The translations under genes were made by a program, and so were the position numbers. DNA of 64,000 nucleotides. It comes from Breoghania sp963678585 (GTDB lineage: Bacteria > Pseudomonadota > Alphaproteobacteria > Rhizobiales > Stappiaceae). Below the pieces are notes generated by a model that was given only the letters and a program-made list of their open reading frames with translations, was not told where the DNA came from and made no database searches. How positions within the stretch are numbered: the first letter of the stretch is position 1; each line of letters starts with the position of its first letter. The stretch lies in assembly GCA_963678585.2 (NCBI GenBank), contig CAXXGA010000002.1:3038001-3102000 (forward strand), read 5' to 3'. Positions 26,264 through 34,413 of this stretch are shown here, piece after piece.

Positions 26264-26728
26264 ATGACAAGCCGGCGCCTGGCCGTAATTCTTGCAAATC
26301 TCTTGTTTGTCTCAGTCGCGGGAAATCTGTTCTTCGCAGGCTGGATCGCGAGCCAGAGTTTTTATCGCCCGCCTCCGCCGGACATGTTCGCGGATATAGA
26401 ACGCCACATGGAAGGTCGGCTCACGCCCGAGGGCTTTGTCCTCATGCAGGATCTGATTTCGAAGATGCGCCCGAAATTCAGCGCCATGAGCCATGACAGC
26501 CGGGTCAATCGTGACGCCATCGTCGATACGATCGAAGCCGAAAGCTTCGACAAGGCCGCCTTCATGAGCGCAACTGCTCAGCTCATGAAAGCCCGCGACA
26601 ATCTTGAGACTTCCACGATAGACAATGCGGCCGACGTGCTGGCAAAGTTGAACCCCGCAGATCGACGCGTGGTGGCCGATTTCATTGCGATGGGCCCGCC
26701 GGGCCCGCCGCCCCCGCCTCCGCGGTAA
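26264..26728 (+). CDS. Periplasmic heavy-metal-sensor (CnrX/CpxP-like) family protein
   Basis: 154 residues with an N-terminal membrane anchor (LAVILANLLFVSVAGNLFFAG), a periplasmic all-helical domain (EGFVLMQDLISKMRPKFSAM, AFMSATAQLMKARDN) and a Pro-rich end (GPPGPPPPPPR). Relatives sense metals or misfolding in the periplasm and regulate an ECF sigma through the membrane anti-sigma. Met and His residues suitable for metal binding are present but no motif is diagnostic. Start ATG at 26264 (a TTG precedes it). Followed by a terminator. Confidence 0.72.
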   Translation: MTSRRLAVILANLLFVSVAGNLFFAGWIASQSFYRPPPPDMFADIERHMEGRLTPEGFVLMQDLISKMRPKFSAMSHDSRVNRDAIVDTIEAESFDKAAFMSATAQLMKARDNLETSTIDNAADVLAKLNPADRRVVADFIAMGPPGPPPPPPR

Positions 26729-26789
26729 ACGCAAGGCCCGCCGCGCACAACAACGCCCCCGGCCGCGAACCCATGAAGCGACTGCCCCG

Positions 26790-26821
26790 ACGCCGCGCAC
26801 CGACAGGTCCGCGGCGTTTTT
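26790..26821 (+). terminator. Rho-independent terminator after the sensor gene
   Basis: Perfect 8-bp stem ACGCCGCG/CGCGGCGT with a 12-nt loop, followed by a run of five T. It closes the sigma-fliCDS-sensor unit and separates it from flgD, which must have its own promoter in the next 200 bp. Confidence 0.8.
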
Positions 26822-27022
26822 CATGTGCCGACCAGTCATGGACACTTTTTGCCGAGGGAAAGAATTGACCAGCGGCAACATTTTCCCTGTAACTTTTCAA
26901 AAATACTTCGCCTGATCTCGCTTCGCCATCCGTTTCTTATGACGAAAGGGCGGCACGATCTTCACCATTATAGAGATCGACTGCCCACAAACTCGTCACA
27001 GCGAAGCTTCGGCGGTTCGAAA

Positions 27023-27688
27023 ATGACAATATCAACGGTTAACAGCTATAGCGCGACTACGAGTACGACGACTTCGTCTTCCTCGACTTCGTCGCTCGGC
27101 CTGACCAGCGAAGACTTTCTGGAACTGATGCTCGAACAGCTTCAGAGCCAGAACCCGCTCGATCCGACAGACACGGACAGCTACCTCGACCGGATGGTGT
27201 CCTATGCCAGTTATGACACCCAGAACGAGATCAATGAACAGCTGACCTCGCTGGTCGACAGCGTCAGCAGCGTGCTCTCCGGAAGCGGGCTCGGCTATCT
27301 CGGCACGACGGTGGAAGCCTACGGCAACACCACCACGCTGACCGACGGCTCCGCCGCCTGGGGCTATTCGCTGGAAGAAGACGCGGAAAGCACCTCCATC
27401 ACCATTTCCGACAGCGACGGCAACACCGTGTGGACGGGCGAGGGCGAAACCGACAGCGGCGACCACACCTTCACCTGGGACGGTACGACGACCGACGGAA
27501 CGCAGCTTTCCGACGGCGGCCTCTACACGATTTCCATCAGTGCGACCGACGCCGACGGTGAAGCCATCGACGGCACGACCACGGTGACCGGGGTCGTCAC
27601 CGGCATCGACAGTTCGTCGGGAGAGACCGTTCTCCAGATCGGCGACGCCGAAATCCAGATCGACAACATTCTTTCCATCCAGTCCTAG
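27023..27688 (+). CDS. flgD: Flagellar hook-capping protein FlgD
   Basis: 221 residues. The N-terminal scaffold-signal region is Ser/Thr-rich, then the family core EDFLELMLEQLQSQNPLDPT and YASYDTQNEINEQL, and the C-terminal FlgD Ig-like part (TWDGTTTDGTQLSDGGLYTI). Caps the hook during assembly and is then discarded. The protein contains no Lys and a single Arg, so it is extremely acidic. ATG at 27023 chosen; upstream frame to 26825 runs through the terminator region and is not coding. First gene of the hook operon. Confidence 0.9.
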   Translation: MTISTVNSYSATTSTTTSSSSTSSLGLTSEDFLELMLEQLQSQNPLDPTDTDSYLDRMVSYASYDTQNEINEQLTSLVDSVSSVLSGSGLGYLGTTVEAYGNTTTLTDGSAAWGYSLEEDAESTSITISDSDGNTVWTGEGETDSGDHTFTWDGTTTDGTQLSDGGLYTISISATDADGEAIDGTTTVTGVVTGIDSSSGETVLQIGDAEIQIDNILSIQS

Positions 27689-27697
27689 GAGCCAGCC

Positions 27698-28957
27698 GTG
27701 AGTATCGCAGGTGCACTGAACTCGGCGGTCTCCTCGCTCTATGCCCAGAGCCAGGCGCTTTCCAACATCGCCGACAATCTCGCTAATTCCGAAACGACGG
27801 CCTACAAGGCCAATTCGACCTCGTTCGAAAGCCTTGTCGCAAGCTCCGGTGCCAGCAGCAGCGGCGGCGTGACAAGCTCCACCCGCGCCAACAACACCGC
27901 TCAGGGTCTTCTCGTCGCGACTTCGTCGGAGACCGATCTCGCCATTGACGGCGAAGGCTATTTCGTCGTCTCCACCACCACCGACGGATCGGGCAACTCC
28001 TACTACACCCGCAACGGCGAGTTCGAGATCGACAACGAAGGCTACCTCGTCAATGGCGACTACTACCTGACGGGCTGGGAGACGGACGAAAACGGCGACA
28101 TTATCGGCGGCACCAGCGAAAGCTCGCTCGTCGCCATCGACACTGACGCCTATCAGAGTTCCGTCGGCGCCACGACCGAGATCGACATGCAGGCAAACCT
28201 GCCGGCCGATGCGGAAGTGGGCGATACATTCTCCACCACCGTCGAGGTCTACGACTCGCTCGGCACCAACTCCACGATGGAGGTGACCTGGGAAAAGACG
28301 GCGGAAAACACCTGGGAGATGACTTTCTCCGATCCCACCGTTTCCTCCACCGGCGTCGACGGCGGCGACACCTCCGCCACCGCCGTCGAACTGACCTTCA
28401 ACGAGGATGGCTCGCTTGCCTCCACCAACCCGGACCCGGCCGAGATCACCATCACCGACTGGACGACGGGCGCCGCGGACAGCACGATCGCGCTGAACCT
28501 GGGCACCGTCGGCAAGTCCGACGGACTGACGCAGCTTTCCTCCGACTCCACCGACCCCAGCATCACCATCGATTCAATCAGCCAGGACGGCCTTGCCTAC
28601 GGTTCGCTGTCCGGCATCGAGATCACCGACGACGGCTCGGTCGTGGCCAGCTACACCAACGGCGAAAGCCGCACGATCTACAAGATCCCGGTAGCCACCT
28701 TCGGCAATGAGAACGGCTTGCTGGAAATGAGCGGCGGCGTCTACGCCTCAACGACCTCCTCCGGCACCAGCATCATCCAGCAGGCGGGCGAAGGCAGTGC
28801 CGGCTCCATCAACGGCGGCTACCTGGAATCGAGCACGACCGACACCAGTGAGGAATTCAGCCGCATGCTGTCGGCGCAGCAGGCCTATTCCGCCTCCTCG
28901 CAGATCATGTCCACGGCTGCCGACATGTTCGACACGCTGATGACGGCGGTTCGCTGA
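27698..28957 (+). CDS. flgE: Flagellar hook protein FlgE
   Basis: 419 residues, a short hook protein. N-terminal rod/hook motif ALSNIADNLANSETTAYKA, central FlgE domain (NSYYTRNGEFEIDNEGYLVN, YDSLGTNSTMEVTWEKT), and C-terminal SAQQAYSASSQIMSTAADMF helix. GTG start at 27698, fixed by AGGAG 7 bp upstream and by the conserved N-terminus. Very acidic with only four Lys. Nine bases after flgD. Confidence 0.93.
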   Translation: MSIAGALNSAVSSLYAQSQALSNIADNLANSETTAYKANSTSFESLVASSGASSSGGVTSSTRANNTAQGLLVATSSETDLAIDGEGYFVVSTTTDGSGNSYYTRNGEFEIDNEGYLVNGDYYLTGWETDENGDIIGGTSESSLVAIDTDAYQSSVGATTEIDMQANLPADAEVGDTFSTTVEVYDSLGTNSTMEVTWEKTAENTWEMTFSDPTVSSTGVDGGDTSATAVELTFNEDGSLASTNPDPAEITITDWTTGAADSTIALNLGTVGKSDGLTQLSSDSTDPSITIDSISQDGLAYGSLSGIEITDDGSVVASYTNGESRTIYKIPVATFGNENGLLEMSGGVYASTTSSGTSIIQQAGEGSAGSINGGYLESSTTDTSEEFSRMLSAQQAYSASSQIMSTAADMFDTLMTAVR

Positions 28958-28959
28958 TC

Positions 28960-29247
28960 ATGACCCGGCACCTTCCCCGCCCTGACGCGTCCGACCCCGC
29001 ACTCAAGGCCATGCGCCAGCGCAGCGTGGAAATGGACGTCCTGCGCCATCGGACCGGCACCGACCGCCCCGACCTGCCCGACCGGGTCGCGCTTCTGACG
29101 ATGCGCCAGTCGCTGAAGGCGTTGCTTCGCGACCTGACAAGCCGCCGGGATGAAACCGCCGGAGACCTGACCAGCCTTCATGCCGCCGCCTCCGCCACGC
29201 GTTTCTATGCCCGTATGGCGGCCCTGACCGACAAGTCCCGACGCTGA
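28960..29247 (+). CDS. Unknown 95-residue protein in the hook operon
   Basis: Not recognised. Basic, predicted mostly helical (SDPALKAMRQRSVEMDVLR, then VALLTMRQSLKALLRDLTSR), no signal peptide, one residue type excess of Arg. It starts 3 bp after the flgE stop and ends 11 bp before the flgN-like gene. By size and position it could be an export chaperone or regulator of hook completion; this is only positional inference. Confidence 0.6.
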   Translation: MTRHLPRPDASDPALKAMRQRSVEMDVLRHRTGTDRPDLPDRVALLTMRQSLKALLRDLTSRRDETAGDLTSLHAAASATRFYARMAALTDKSRR

Positions 29248-29258
29248 GAGAAGTCACG

Positions 29259-29771
29259 ATGCCCCCCATCGATCGCCCGGCCAACCCGACCTCCGAAGAC
29301 GGCGCCCTCAGCCCGCAGAACGCACGCACACCGGCAGAGCTTGATGCAGCGATCCGCTCCATGATCATCATCGCCGATGATCTGCTGCTGCTGATGGACC
29401 GTGAAAACCGGCACCTCGCCGCCGGGATGCCCGTCCCGCTCAGCGACATCGTGGAGCGCAAGCACGAGCTGGCCGACGAGTTCAAGGCGCTCGTCGGAGA
29501 CGTGCGCATGCAGCAGGCGATGATCTCCAGCGCCTCACCCGATCTCGCCTCGGCCTTGCTGGAGCGCGGGCGCAAGCTGAACACGGCGCTGACTGAAAAC
29601 GGCACACGCCTTCGCAAGGCCATCGCTGCCAGCAAGCACCGTGTCGAGACCATCATGCGCGCCATCCGCCAGGACAGCACGCGCCCCTCCTCCTATGGCG
29701 GCAACGGTCGCTACGAGCAGCCGTCCAACACAACCCGACCCGTTTCCCTGCGCCCGGGCAAGGAAGCCTGA
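29259..29771 (+). CDS. FlgN-like chaperone for hook-filament junction proteins
   Basis: 170 residues. The core (LDAAIRSMIIIADDLLLLMD, then ERKHELADEFKALVGDV) has the FlgN pattern: an N-terminal helix with acidic patches, a lysine-containing KHELADEF segment, and helical hairpins. The C-terminal ~40 residues are low-complexity. The two genes that follow, flgK and flgL, encode the known clients of FlgN, which supports the call. Similarity was judged by eye. Confidence 0.65.
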   Translation: MPPIDRPANPTSEDGALSPQNARTPAELDAAIRSMIIIADDLLLLMDRENRHLAAGMPVPLSDIVERKHELADEFKALVGDVRMQQAMISSASPDLASALLERGRKLNTALTENGTRLRKAIAASKHRVETIMRAIRQDSTRPSSYGGNGRYEQPSNTTRPVSLRPGKEA

Positions 29772-29793
29772 CCGTGACTGACAAGAGGCCACC

Positions 29794-31170
29794 ATGTCGC
29801 TGAACGTCGCCAGCAGCATCGCCAACAGCGCGCTTTCTGCAAGTCAGTCGCAGCTCTCCGTCACGGCAGCCAATATCGCCAATGCCGATACCGACGGCTA
29901 TACGCGGAAGGTTGCGACCGTCGAGGCGAGCACGACCAATGGCGTGGGCACCGGCGTTACCGTCACCGGGCTGACCTCCAAAGTCTCCCGCCTGTTGATC
30001 GCCGACCTCGCCGACACTACGACCTCCGCTTCCGCCGCCACGGTCACTGCCGACTATCTCGATCAGCTTCAGGCCGCGATGGGCTCGACGACCGACAGCG
30101 ATGACACGGGCACCTCGCTCGCCAACCGGATCGCCTCGCTTGAGACCGCTCTCACCGAACTCGTCAACACGCCGGAAAGCTCGACGCTTGCAGACACCGC
30201 CGTCACCGAATTGGAAGACCTGACCGCGCAATTGCGAAGCACCTGCTCCTCCGTCCAGTCGCTGCGCAAGAGCGCCGACAGCGCCATCGGCGATGCGGTC
30301 GATACCGCCAACGACGCGATCTCCACCATCGACAGCCTCAACGACCAGATCCTCGCCGCCAGTGCGCGCGGGGAATCCACCGCCGATCTGGAGGATGAGC
30401 GCAATCAGGCCCTCGTGAGCCTCGCCGAACAGCTCGACGTCACCAGCTTCATTTCCTCCGACGGGACCATGAAGGTCTACACTGACAGCGGACAGATCCT
30501 CGTCGGCGAGAGCGCCCACTATCTGGAATTCGAGACCGCCAGCATCGTGACCGCGGACACGAGCTATGACGGCGGCACGGGCACCCTGTCCGGCGTCACG
30601 GTGGACGGCAACGACATCACCGAAGATATCGACAGCGGCGCAATCGGCGCGCTTCTCACCCTGCGCGACGAAACCCTGACCGAAACGCAGGACGCGCTCG
30701 ATGAGCTGGCGACCGCGCTCATCAGCGAGCTCAATGCCGTGACCCCGGACCTTCTGACCGGCACCGGCGCCTCCGATATCGCGGTCTCCGATGCGATCTC
30801 CGCCGACCCGGAAACGATTCTGGGCACGACAGATGCGGCCGCCGTGGCGCAAGATCTGCTCGATGCAGTGACGGGAGATACGGATTTCGACGCCGCCGGA
30901 TCGATCGGTGCACGCACCACGACCTTCTCCGACTATGCAAGCGACATCCTCACCGACGCCGTCTCCAAGGCAACCAGCGCCGCCTCCACCCTCAATGCGC
31001 AGACGACCGCACTGGAAACCATTTCCGACAGCATTTCCTCCCTCTATGGCGTGAACGTGGACGAGGAGACGGAACGCATGAGCGAGCTTGAGACGCTCTA
31101 CTCCGCCTCCGCCCAACTGCTCTCCACGATCCAGGAAATGTATGACGCCCTGCTGGCAGCCGTTTCATAA
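29794..31170 (+). CDS. flgK: Flagellar hook-associated protein 1 FlgK
   Basis: 458 residues. N-terminal motif QLSVTAANIANADTDGYTRK, FlgK middle (TVDYLDQLQ-type helix, ISTIDSLNDQILAASARGES, DLEDERNQALVSLAEQLDV, GTMKVYTDSGQILV) and C-terminal VNVDEETERMSELETLYSAS with the terminal helix. First junction protein between hook and filament. Only about five Lys. In frame order flgN-like, flgK, flgL. Confidence 0.92.
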   Translation: MSLNVASSIANSALSASQSQLSVTAANIANADTDGYTRKVATVEASTTNGVGTGVTVTGLTSKVSRLLIADLADTTTSASAATVTADYLDQLQAAMGSTTDSDDTGTSLANRIASLETALTELVNTPESSTLADTAVTELEDLTAQLRSTCSSVQSLRKSADSAIGDAVDTANDAISTIDSLNDQILAASARGESTADLEDERNQALVSLAEQLDVTSFISSDGTMKVYTDSGQILVGESAHYLEFETASIVTADTSYDGGTGTLSGVTVDGNDITEDIDSGAIGALLTLRDETLTETQDALDELATALISELNAVTPDLLTGTGASDIAVSDAISADPETILGTTDAAAVAQDLLDAVTGDTDFDAAGSIGARTTTFSDYASDILTDAVSKATSAASTLNAQTTALETISDSISSLYGVNVDEETERMSELETLYSASAQLLSTIQEMYDALLAAVS

Positions 31171-31181
31171 GGAGAAGGCCC

Positions 31182-32078
31182 ATGTCCATGCGCGTTGCAA
31201 CCTTCGCCCTTTCCAGTTCGCTGATGAACCATGCCCTGACGACGCAGGCGAAGCTGGCGGAAAAGCAGACGCAGGAAGCCTCCGGCCTCGTTTCCTCCGA
31301 CTATGGCGGACTGGGCACGGATGCGGGCAAGTTGGTGGATCTGGAGGTCTCTCTTTCGCGGGCGCAAGCCTATGCGGACGCCGCAACGCAGGCCACCAAA
31401 CGTGTGGAGGTGATGTATTCCGCCACCGGCAGCATCGTCGACGCCCTGATCGACGCCCGCACCACGCTTTCATCGGCGTCCGTCGACACGGAGGATCTGG
31501 TTGCCGTCCAGGAAACGGCCGCCAGCCTGCTTGAGGAAGTGGTCTCGCTGCTCAATACCCAGTATGAGGGCCGCTATCTTTTCGCCGGCACCGACACGCT
31601 TGAAGCGCCCGTCGATCTGTCCGGCTACACCGCCGTCGACGCCGACACCGCCGACACCGGCTATTATGGCGGCGACAGCACGATCATTTCCGTGAAAGTC
31701 GACGCCGACCGCACCGTCTCCTATGGCGTCACCGCGGATAACGAAGCTTTTGAGAAGACGATCCGCGTGCTGTCGCTGATCGCCGATTCCGACACGCTGA
31801 CAGACGGTGATCTGGAAACGCTGTCCAACCTTCTGGTAGAGGCGCAGGACGAGGTAATCGCGGTCCAGAGCGGGCTCAGCCTTGCCGCCGCTTCACTGGA
31901 AAACGCAGCCGCCGAGCAGGAGGATTTCGTGAGCATTGCGGAAACCTCCATCGACGACCTGCGCTCCGCCGATCTGGCCGAGGTCGCCGTGGCGGTCGCG
32001 CAATACGAGACCCAGCTTGAGGCGAGCTATGCCGCCGTCGGCAAACTCTCCAGCGTCAGCCTTCTCGATTACCTGTAA
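31182..32078 (+). CDS. flgL: Flagellar hook-associated protein 3 FlgL
   Basis: 298 residues, flagellin-like: N-terminal helix (LTTQAKLAEKQTQEASGLVS), TQATKRVEVMYSATGSIVDA, the FlgL phrase LLNTQYEGRYLFAGTDTLEA, and C-terminal SLLDYL ending. Second junction protein. Good ribosome site (AAGGAGAAG) before the ATG. Last gene of the operon, followed by a bidirectional terminator. Confidence 0.92.
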   Translation: MSMRVATFALSSSLMNHALTTQAKLAEKQTQEASGLVSSDYGGLGTDAGKLVDLEVSLSRAQAYADAATQATKRVEVMYSATGSIVDALIDARTTLSSASVDTEDLVAVQETAASLLEEVVSLLNTQYEGRYLFAGTDTLEAPVDLSGYTAVDADTADTGYYGGDSTIISVKVDADRTVSYGVTADNEAFEKTIRVLSLIADSDTLTDGDLETLSNLLVEAQDEVIAVQSGLSLAAASLENAAAEQEDFVSIAETSIDDLRSADLAEVAVAVAQYETQLEASYAAVGKLSSVSLLDYL

Positions 32079-32090
32079 GGCCCGGGCATG

Positions 32091-32124
32091 AAAAAGGCGG
32101 CGCGGTTTCCCGCACCGCCTTTTT
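32091..32124. terminator. Bidirectional terminator between flgL and the D-amino-acid transaminase gene
   Basis: Arms 32091-32105 and 32110-32124 (A5 GGCGG.. to ..CCGCC T5) pair with one mismatch and a 4-nt loop. T runs on both strands fit termination of the two convergent transcripts. Confidence 0.9.
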
Positions 32125-32161
32125 GGCATCTCTTCTGACAGAACGGCTTTCTGCCGGAAGA

Positions 32162-33016
32162 TCAGATGGCCGCCGCGCGGCTCGTCTCGATATAGATCTC
32201 GCGCAGCCGCTTGGCCGTGGCGCCCGGCTTGCCGTCGCCAATGGCGACGCCGTCGATCTCGATCACCGGATTGACGAAACCGGTCGCGGACGTGGAGAAC
32301 GCCTCCGCCGCCGCTTGCGCCTCTTCCACGGAGAAAGCGCGTTCCTCGACCGAAACGCCAAGTTCTTCCGCACATTTCAAAACGGCGGTACGGGTGATGC
32401 CGGCGAGAATGTCGGAAGAAATGTTGCGGGTGACGATGGTGCCGTCGGCCTGCACGATGTAGGCGTTGTTGGAGGAGCCTTCGGTGACGAGCCCGTCACG
32501 CACCATCCACACATCGTCCGCGCCCTTGGCCTTGGCATCGTTCTTGACGAGCGACGCCCACAGGAGCTGCACCGTCTTGATGTCGCAACGGCGCCAGCGC
32601 ATGTCCTCGGCGGTGATGATCTTCTGCCCGCGCTTGGCCAGCGCATTTTCAACCAGCGTCTTTTCCTGCGTGAACATCACCACCGTGGACGGCACGTCCT
32701 TTGCTGGGAAAAGAAAATCGCGATCCGCCGCACCGCGCGAAATCTGCAGATAGACGAGACCTTCGGTGACCGCGTTGCGGCTCACGAGTTCGCGGTGGAT
32801 CGCGAGCAGTTCCTCGTCCGTCATCGGAAAGGAAATGCCGAGCGCATCGAGCGAGCGATGGAGCCGGGCGGTATGGCCGGGAAAGTCGATAAGCTTGCCG
32901 TCGAGAACCGACGTCACTTCATAGATGGCATCGCCAAACATGAAACCGCGGTCGAAGATCGAAACCGACGCTTCGTCCTCCGGCACATATTTGCCATTCA
33001 CATAGACCGTACGCAT
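32162..33016 (-). CDS. dat: D-amino-acid transaminase (PLP class IV)
   Basis: 284 residues. Fold-type IV aminotransferase: YVNGKYVPEDEASVSIFDRG at the N-terminus, catalytic Lys in RRCDIKTVQLL, and VTEGSSNNAYIV for the cofactor phosphate site. RWRRCDIKTVQLLW is closer to D-alanine transaminases than to branched-chain enzymes, which have a different loop around Lys. It interconverts D-alanine or D-glutamate with 2-oxo acids, cytosolic. It lies 79 bp after a DgcN-type gene, also for D-glutamate, so the pair is probably for D-amino-acid use. Confidence 0.87.
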   Translation of the reverse strand: MRTVYVNGKYVPEDEASVSIFDRGFMFGDAIYEVTSVLDGKLIDFPGHTARLHRSLDALGISFPMTDEELLAIHRELVSRNAVTEGLVYLQISRGAADRDFLFPAKDVPSTVVMFTQEKTLVENALAKRGQKIITAEDMRWRRCDIKTVQLLWASLVKNDAKAKGADDVWMVRDGLVTEGSSNNAYIVQADGTIVTRNISSDILAGITRTAVLKCAEELGVSVEERAFSVEEAQAAAEAFSTSATGFVNPVIEIDGVAIGDGKPGATAKRLREIYIETSRAAAI

Positions 33017-33043
33017 TCAATAAACCTCTGGAATCGAGAAAGG

Positions 33044-33065
33044 CGGGGCGTGGGAGAGCGCCCCG
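33044..33065 (-). promoter_or_regulatory. Intercistronic hairpin between dgcN-like and dat genes
   Basis: Perfect 7-bp stem CGGGGCG/CGCCCCG with an 8-nt loop in the 79-bp gap. No T tract. Possible mRNA stabiliser or attenuator. Confidence 0.45.
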
Positions 33066-33095
33066 TCGTGAAGGTCGGGTTCACTCCTCCCCGCC

Positions 33096-34097
33096 TCAAA
33101 GCGCCTCCAGCGCATCGACAAGGCGATCTGCGCCGTGGCGGAAGGGATCGACCGTGGGCAGCCCCATCCGGTCTTCTGTCGCCTTGCACAGCGCCGTCGC
33201 CGCCGCCTCGTCGAGCGCGGCGGTATTGAGAGAGATGCCCGCCACCTGACAGGCGGGATTGACCACACGCGCCATTGTGAGCGCGACGTCGCGCAGCTCT
33301 TCGAGGCTCGGCAGCTTGTACTCGGGCAGGCCGCGCATATGCGGGCGGTTGGGCTCATGGCTGAGGATCAGCGCATCGGGCTGGCCGCCGTGAATGAGCG
33401 CCATGGTCACGCCCGAGAAGGACGCATGAAACAGGCTGCCCTGCCCCTCGATGACATCCCAGTGATCGGGCTCGTTGTCCGGGGTCAGATATTCGATGGA
33501 CCCGGCCATGAAATCGGCCACCACGGCATCGAGCGGCACGCCGTCGCCGGTGATCAGGATGCCGGTCTGGCCGGTGGCGCGGAAGGTCGCCTTGAGCCCG
33601 CGCGCCAGCATTGCCTTTTCCACGCAAAGCCCGGTGTACATCTTGCCGACGGAGCAATCCGTGCCCACGGCCAGCACGCGCTTGCCGGTCCGCTTCTTGC
33701 CGTTGGCAATCGGATAACGCACGCTCGGGACGCGCACATCGTGCAACGTTCTACCCAGTTCCTTCGCTTTTTCTGCGAGGTCTGCTTCATCTCGCAGCAG
33801 ATTGTGCAATCCGGAGGCAATGTCGAGGCCCGCATCGAGAGCCTCCAGCAGCACCGACTTCCACGCCGGGGAAATGATGCCGCCGCGATTGGCGACGCCG
33901 ATGACCAGCGTCTTGACGCCCGCGTCCACGGCCTCTGCGATGGTCATGTCGGTGAGACCGAGATTGGCGTTGCAGCCTTCCAGACGCAGTTGGCCGAGCG
34001 CGTGATCGGGGCGCCAATCCTTGATTCCTTGCGCAACCTTGGCGGCAAGCGGATCAGGAGCATCACCGAGAAACAGGAGGTAGGGGAGTTCGATCAT
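33096..34097 (-). CDS. dgcN: DUF1611 protein, D-glutamate N-acetyltransferase DgcN type
   Basis: 333 residues. N-terminal Rossmann-like half (PYLLFLGDAPDPLAAKVAQG, VIGVANRGGIISPAWKSVLL) and a C-terminal P-loop-like half with VGTDCSVGKMYTGLCVEKAM, TGQTGILITGDGVPLDAV and VIEGQGSLFHASFSGVTMAL. This is DUF1611, for which marine members were shown to be DgcN, acetylating D-glutamate in the DgcN-DgcA pathway. The usual partner DgcA (enolase-superfamily epimerase) is not adjacent; a D-amino-acid transaminase is. ATG at 34097 is preferred; the upstream frame to 34214 is not conserved-looking. Confidence 0.78.
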   Translation of the reverse strand: MIELPYLLFLGDAPDPLAAKVAQGIKDWRPDHALGQLRLEGCNANLGLTDMTIAEAVDAGVKTLVIGVANRGGIISPAWKSVLLEALDAGLDIASGLHNLLRDEADLAEKAKELGRTLHDVRVPSVRYPIANGKKRTGKRVLAVGTDCSVGKMYTGLCVEKAMLARGLKATFRATGQTGILITGDGVPLDAVVADFMAGSIEYLTPDNEPDHWDVIEGQGSLFHASFSGVTMALIHGGQPDALILSHEPNRPHMRGLPEYKLPSLEELRDVALTMARVVNPACQVAGISLNTAALDEAAATALCKATEDRMGLPTVDPFRHGADRLVDALEAL

Positions 34098-34413
34098 CAG
34101 GAAAAAGCTCTTCTGGGTTCGCCGGAACGGGTCCGGCCATGCTGGTTTCGCGTCCTGTCGGAAAGGGTGGCTGAAGCCGGTCTCGCAAATGAAACGCGTC
34201 CGAAAAAGGCACAATGCCCAAGCCGGACGCGGCGAGCAAGCGCACCACGCTCACCCGCTCCATTCATTTTTCGGGCCAATTGAAATTGCGCCCGTCCCGG
34301 ACACGTGCACCCGCACGCCCGTCGCTGTCAAACTGCACCGGAAAAACCCTGCAATCAAAGGCCGTTCAGGTCACAGGCAGGTGCAGCGAAAACCAGCCCC
34401 GCTCACACCGATC
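34098..34413. other. Intergenic stretch upstream of dgcN-like gene
   Basis: 316 bp between apbE and the DgcN-type gene, both on the minus strand. No coding feature, RNA gene or strong hairpin was seen. The promoter for the dgcN-dat pair should be here. Confidence 0.4.

Noticed and set aside
29653..31116. 487-codon minus-strand frame opposite flgK
   Set aside because: Gly/Val/Asp-rich low-information translation; the plus strand encodes FlgK in an ordered flagellar operon.
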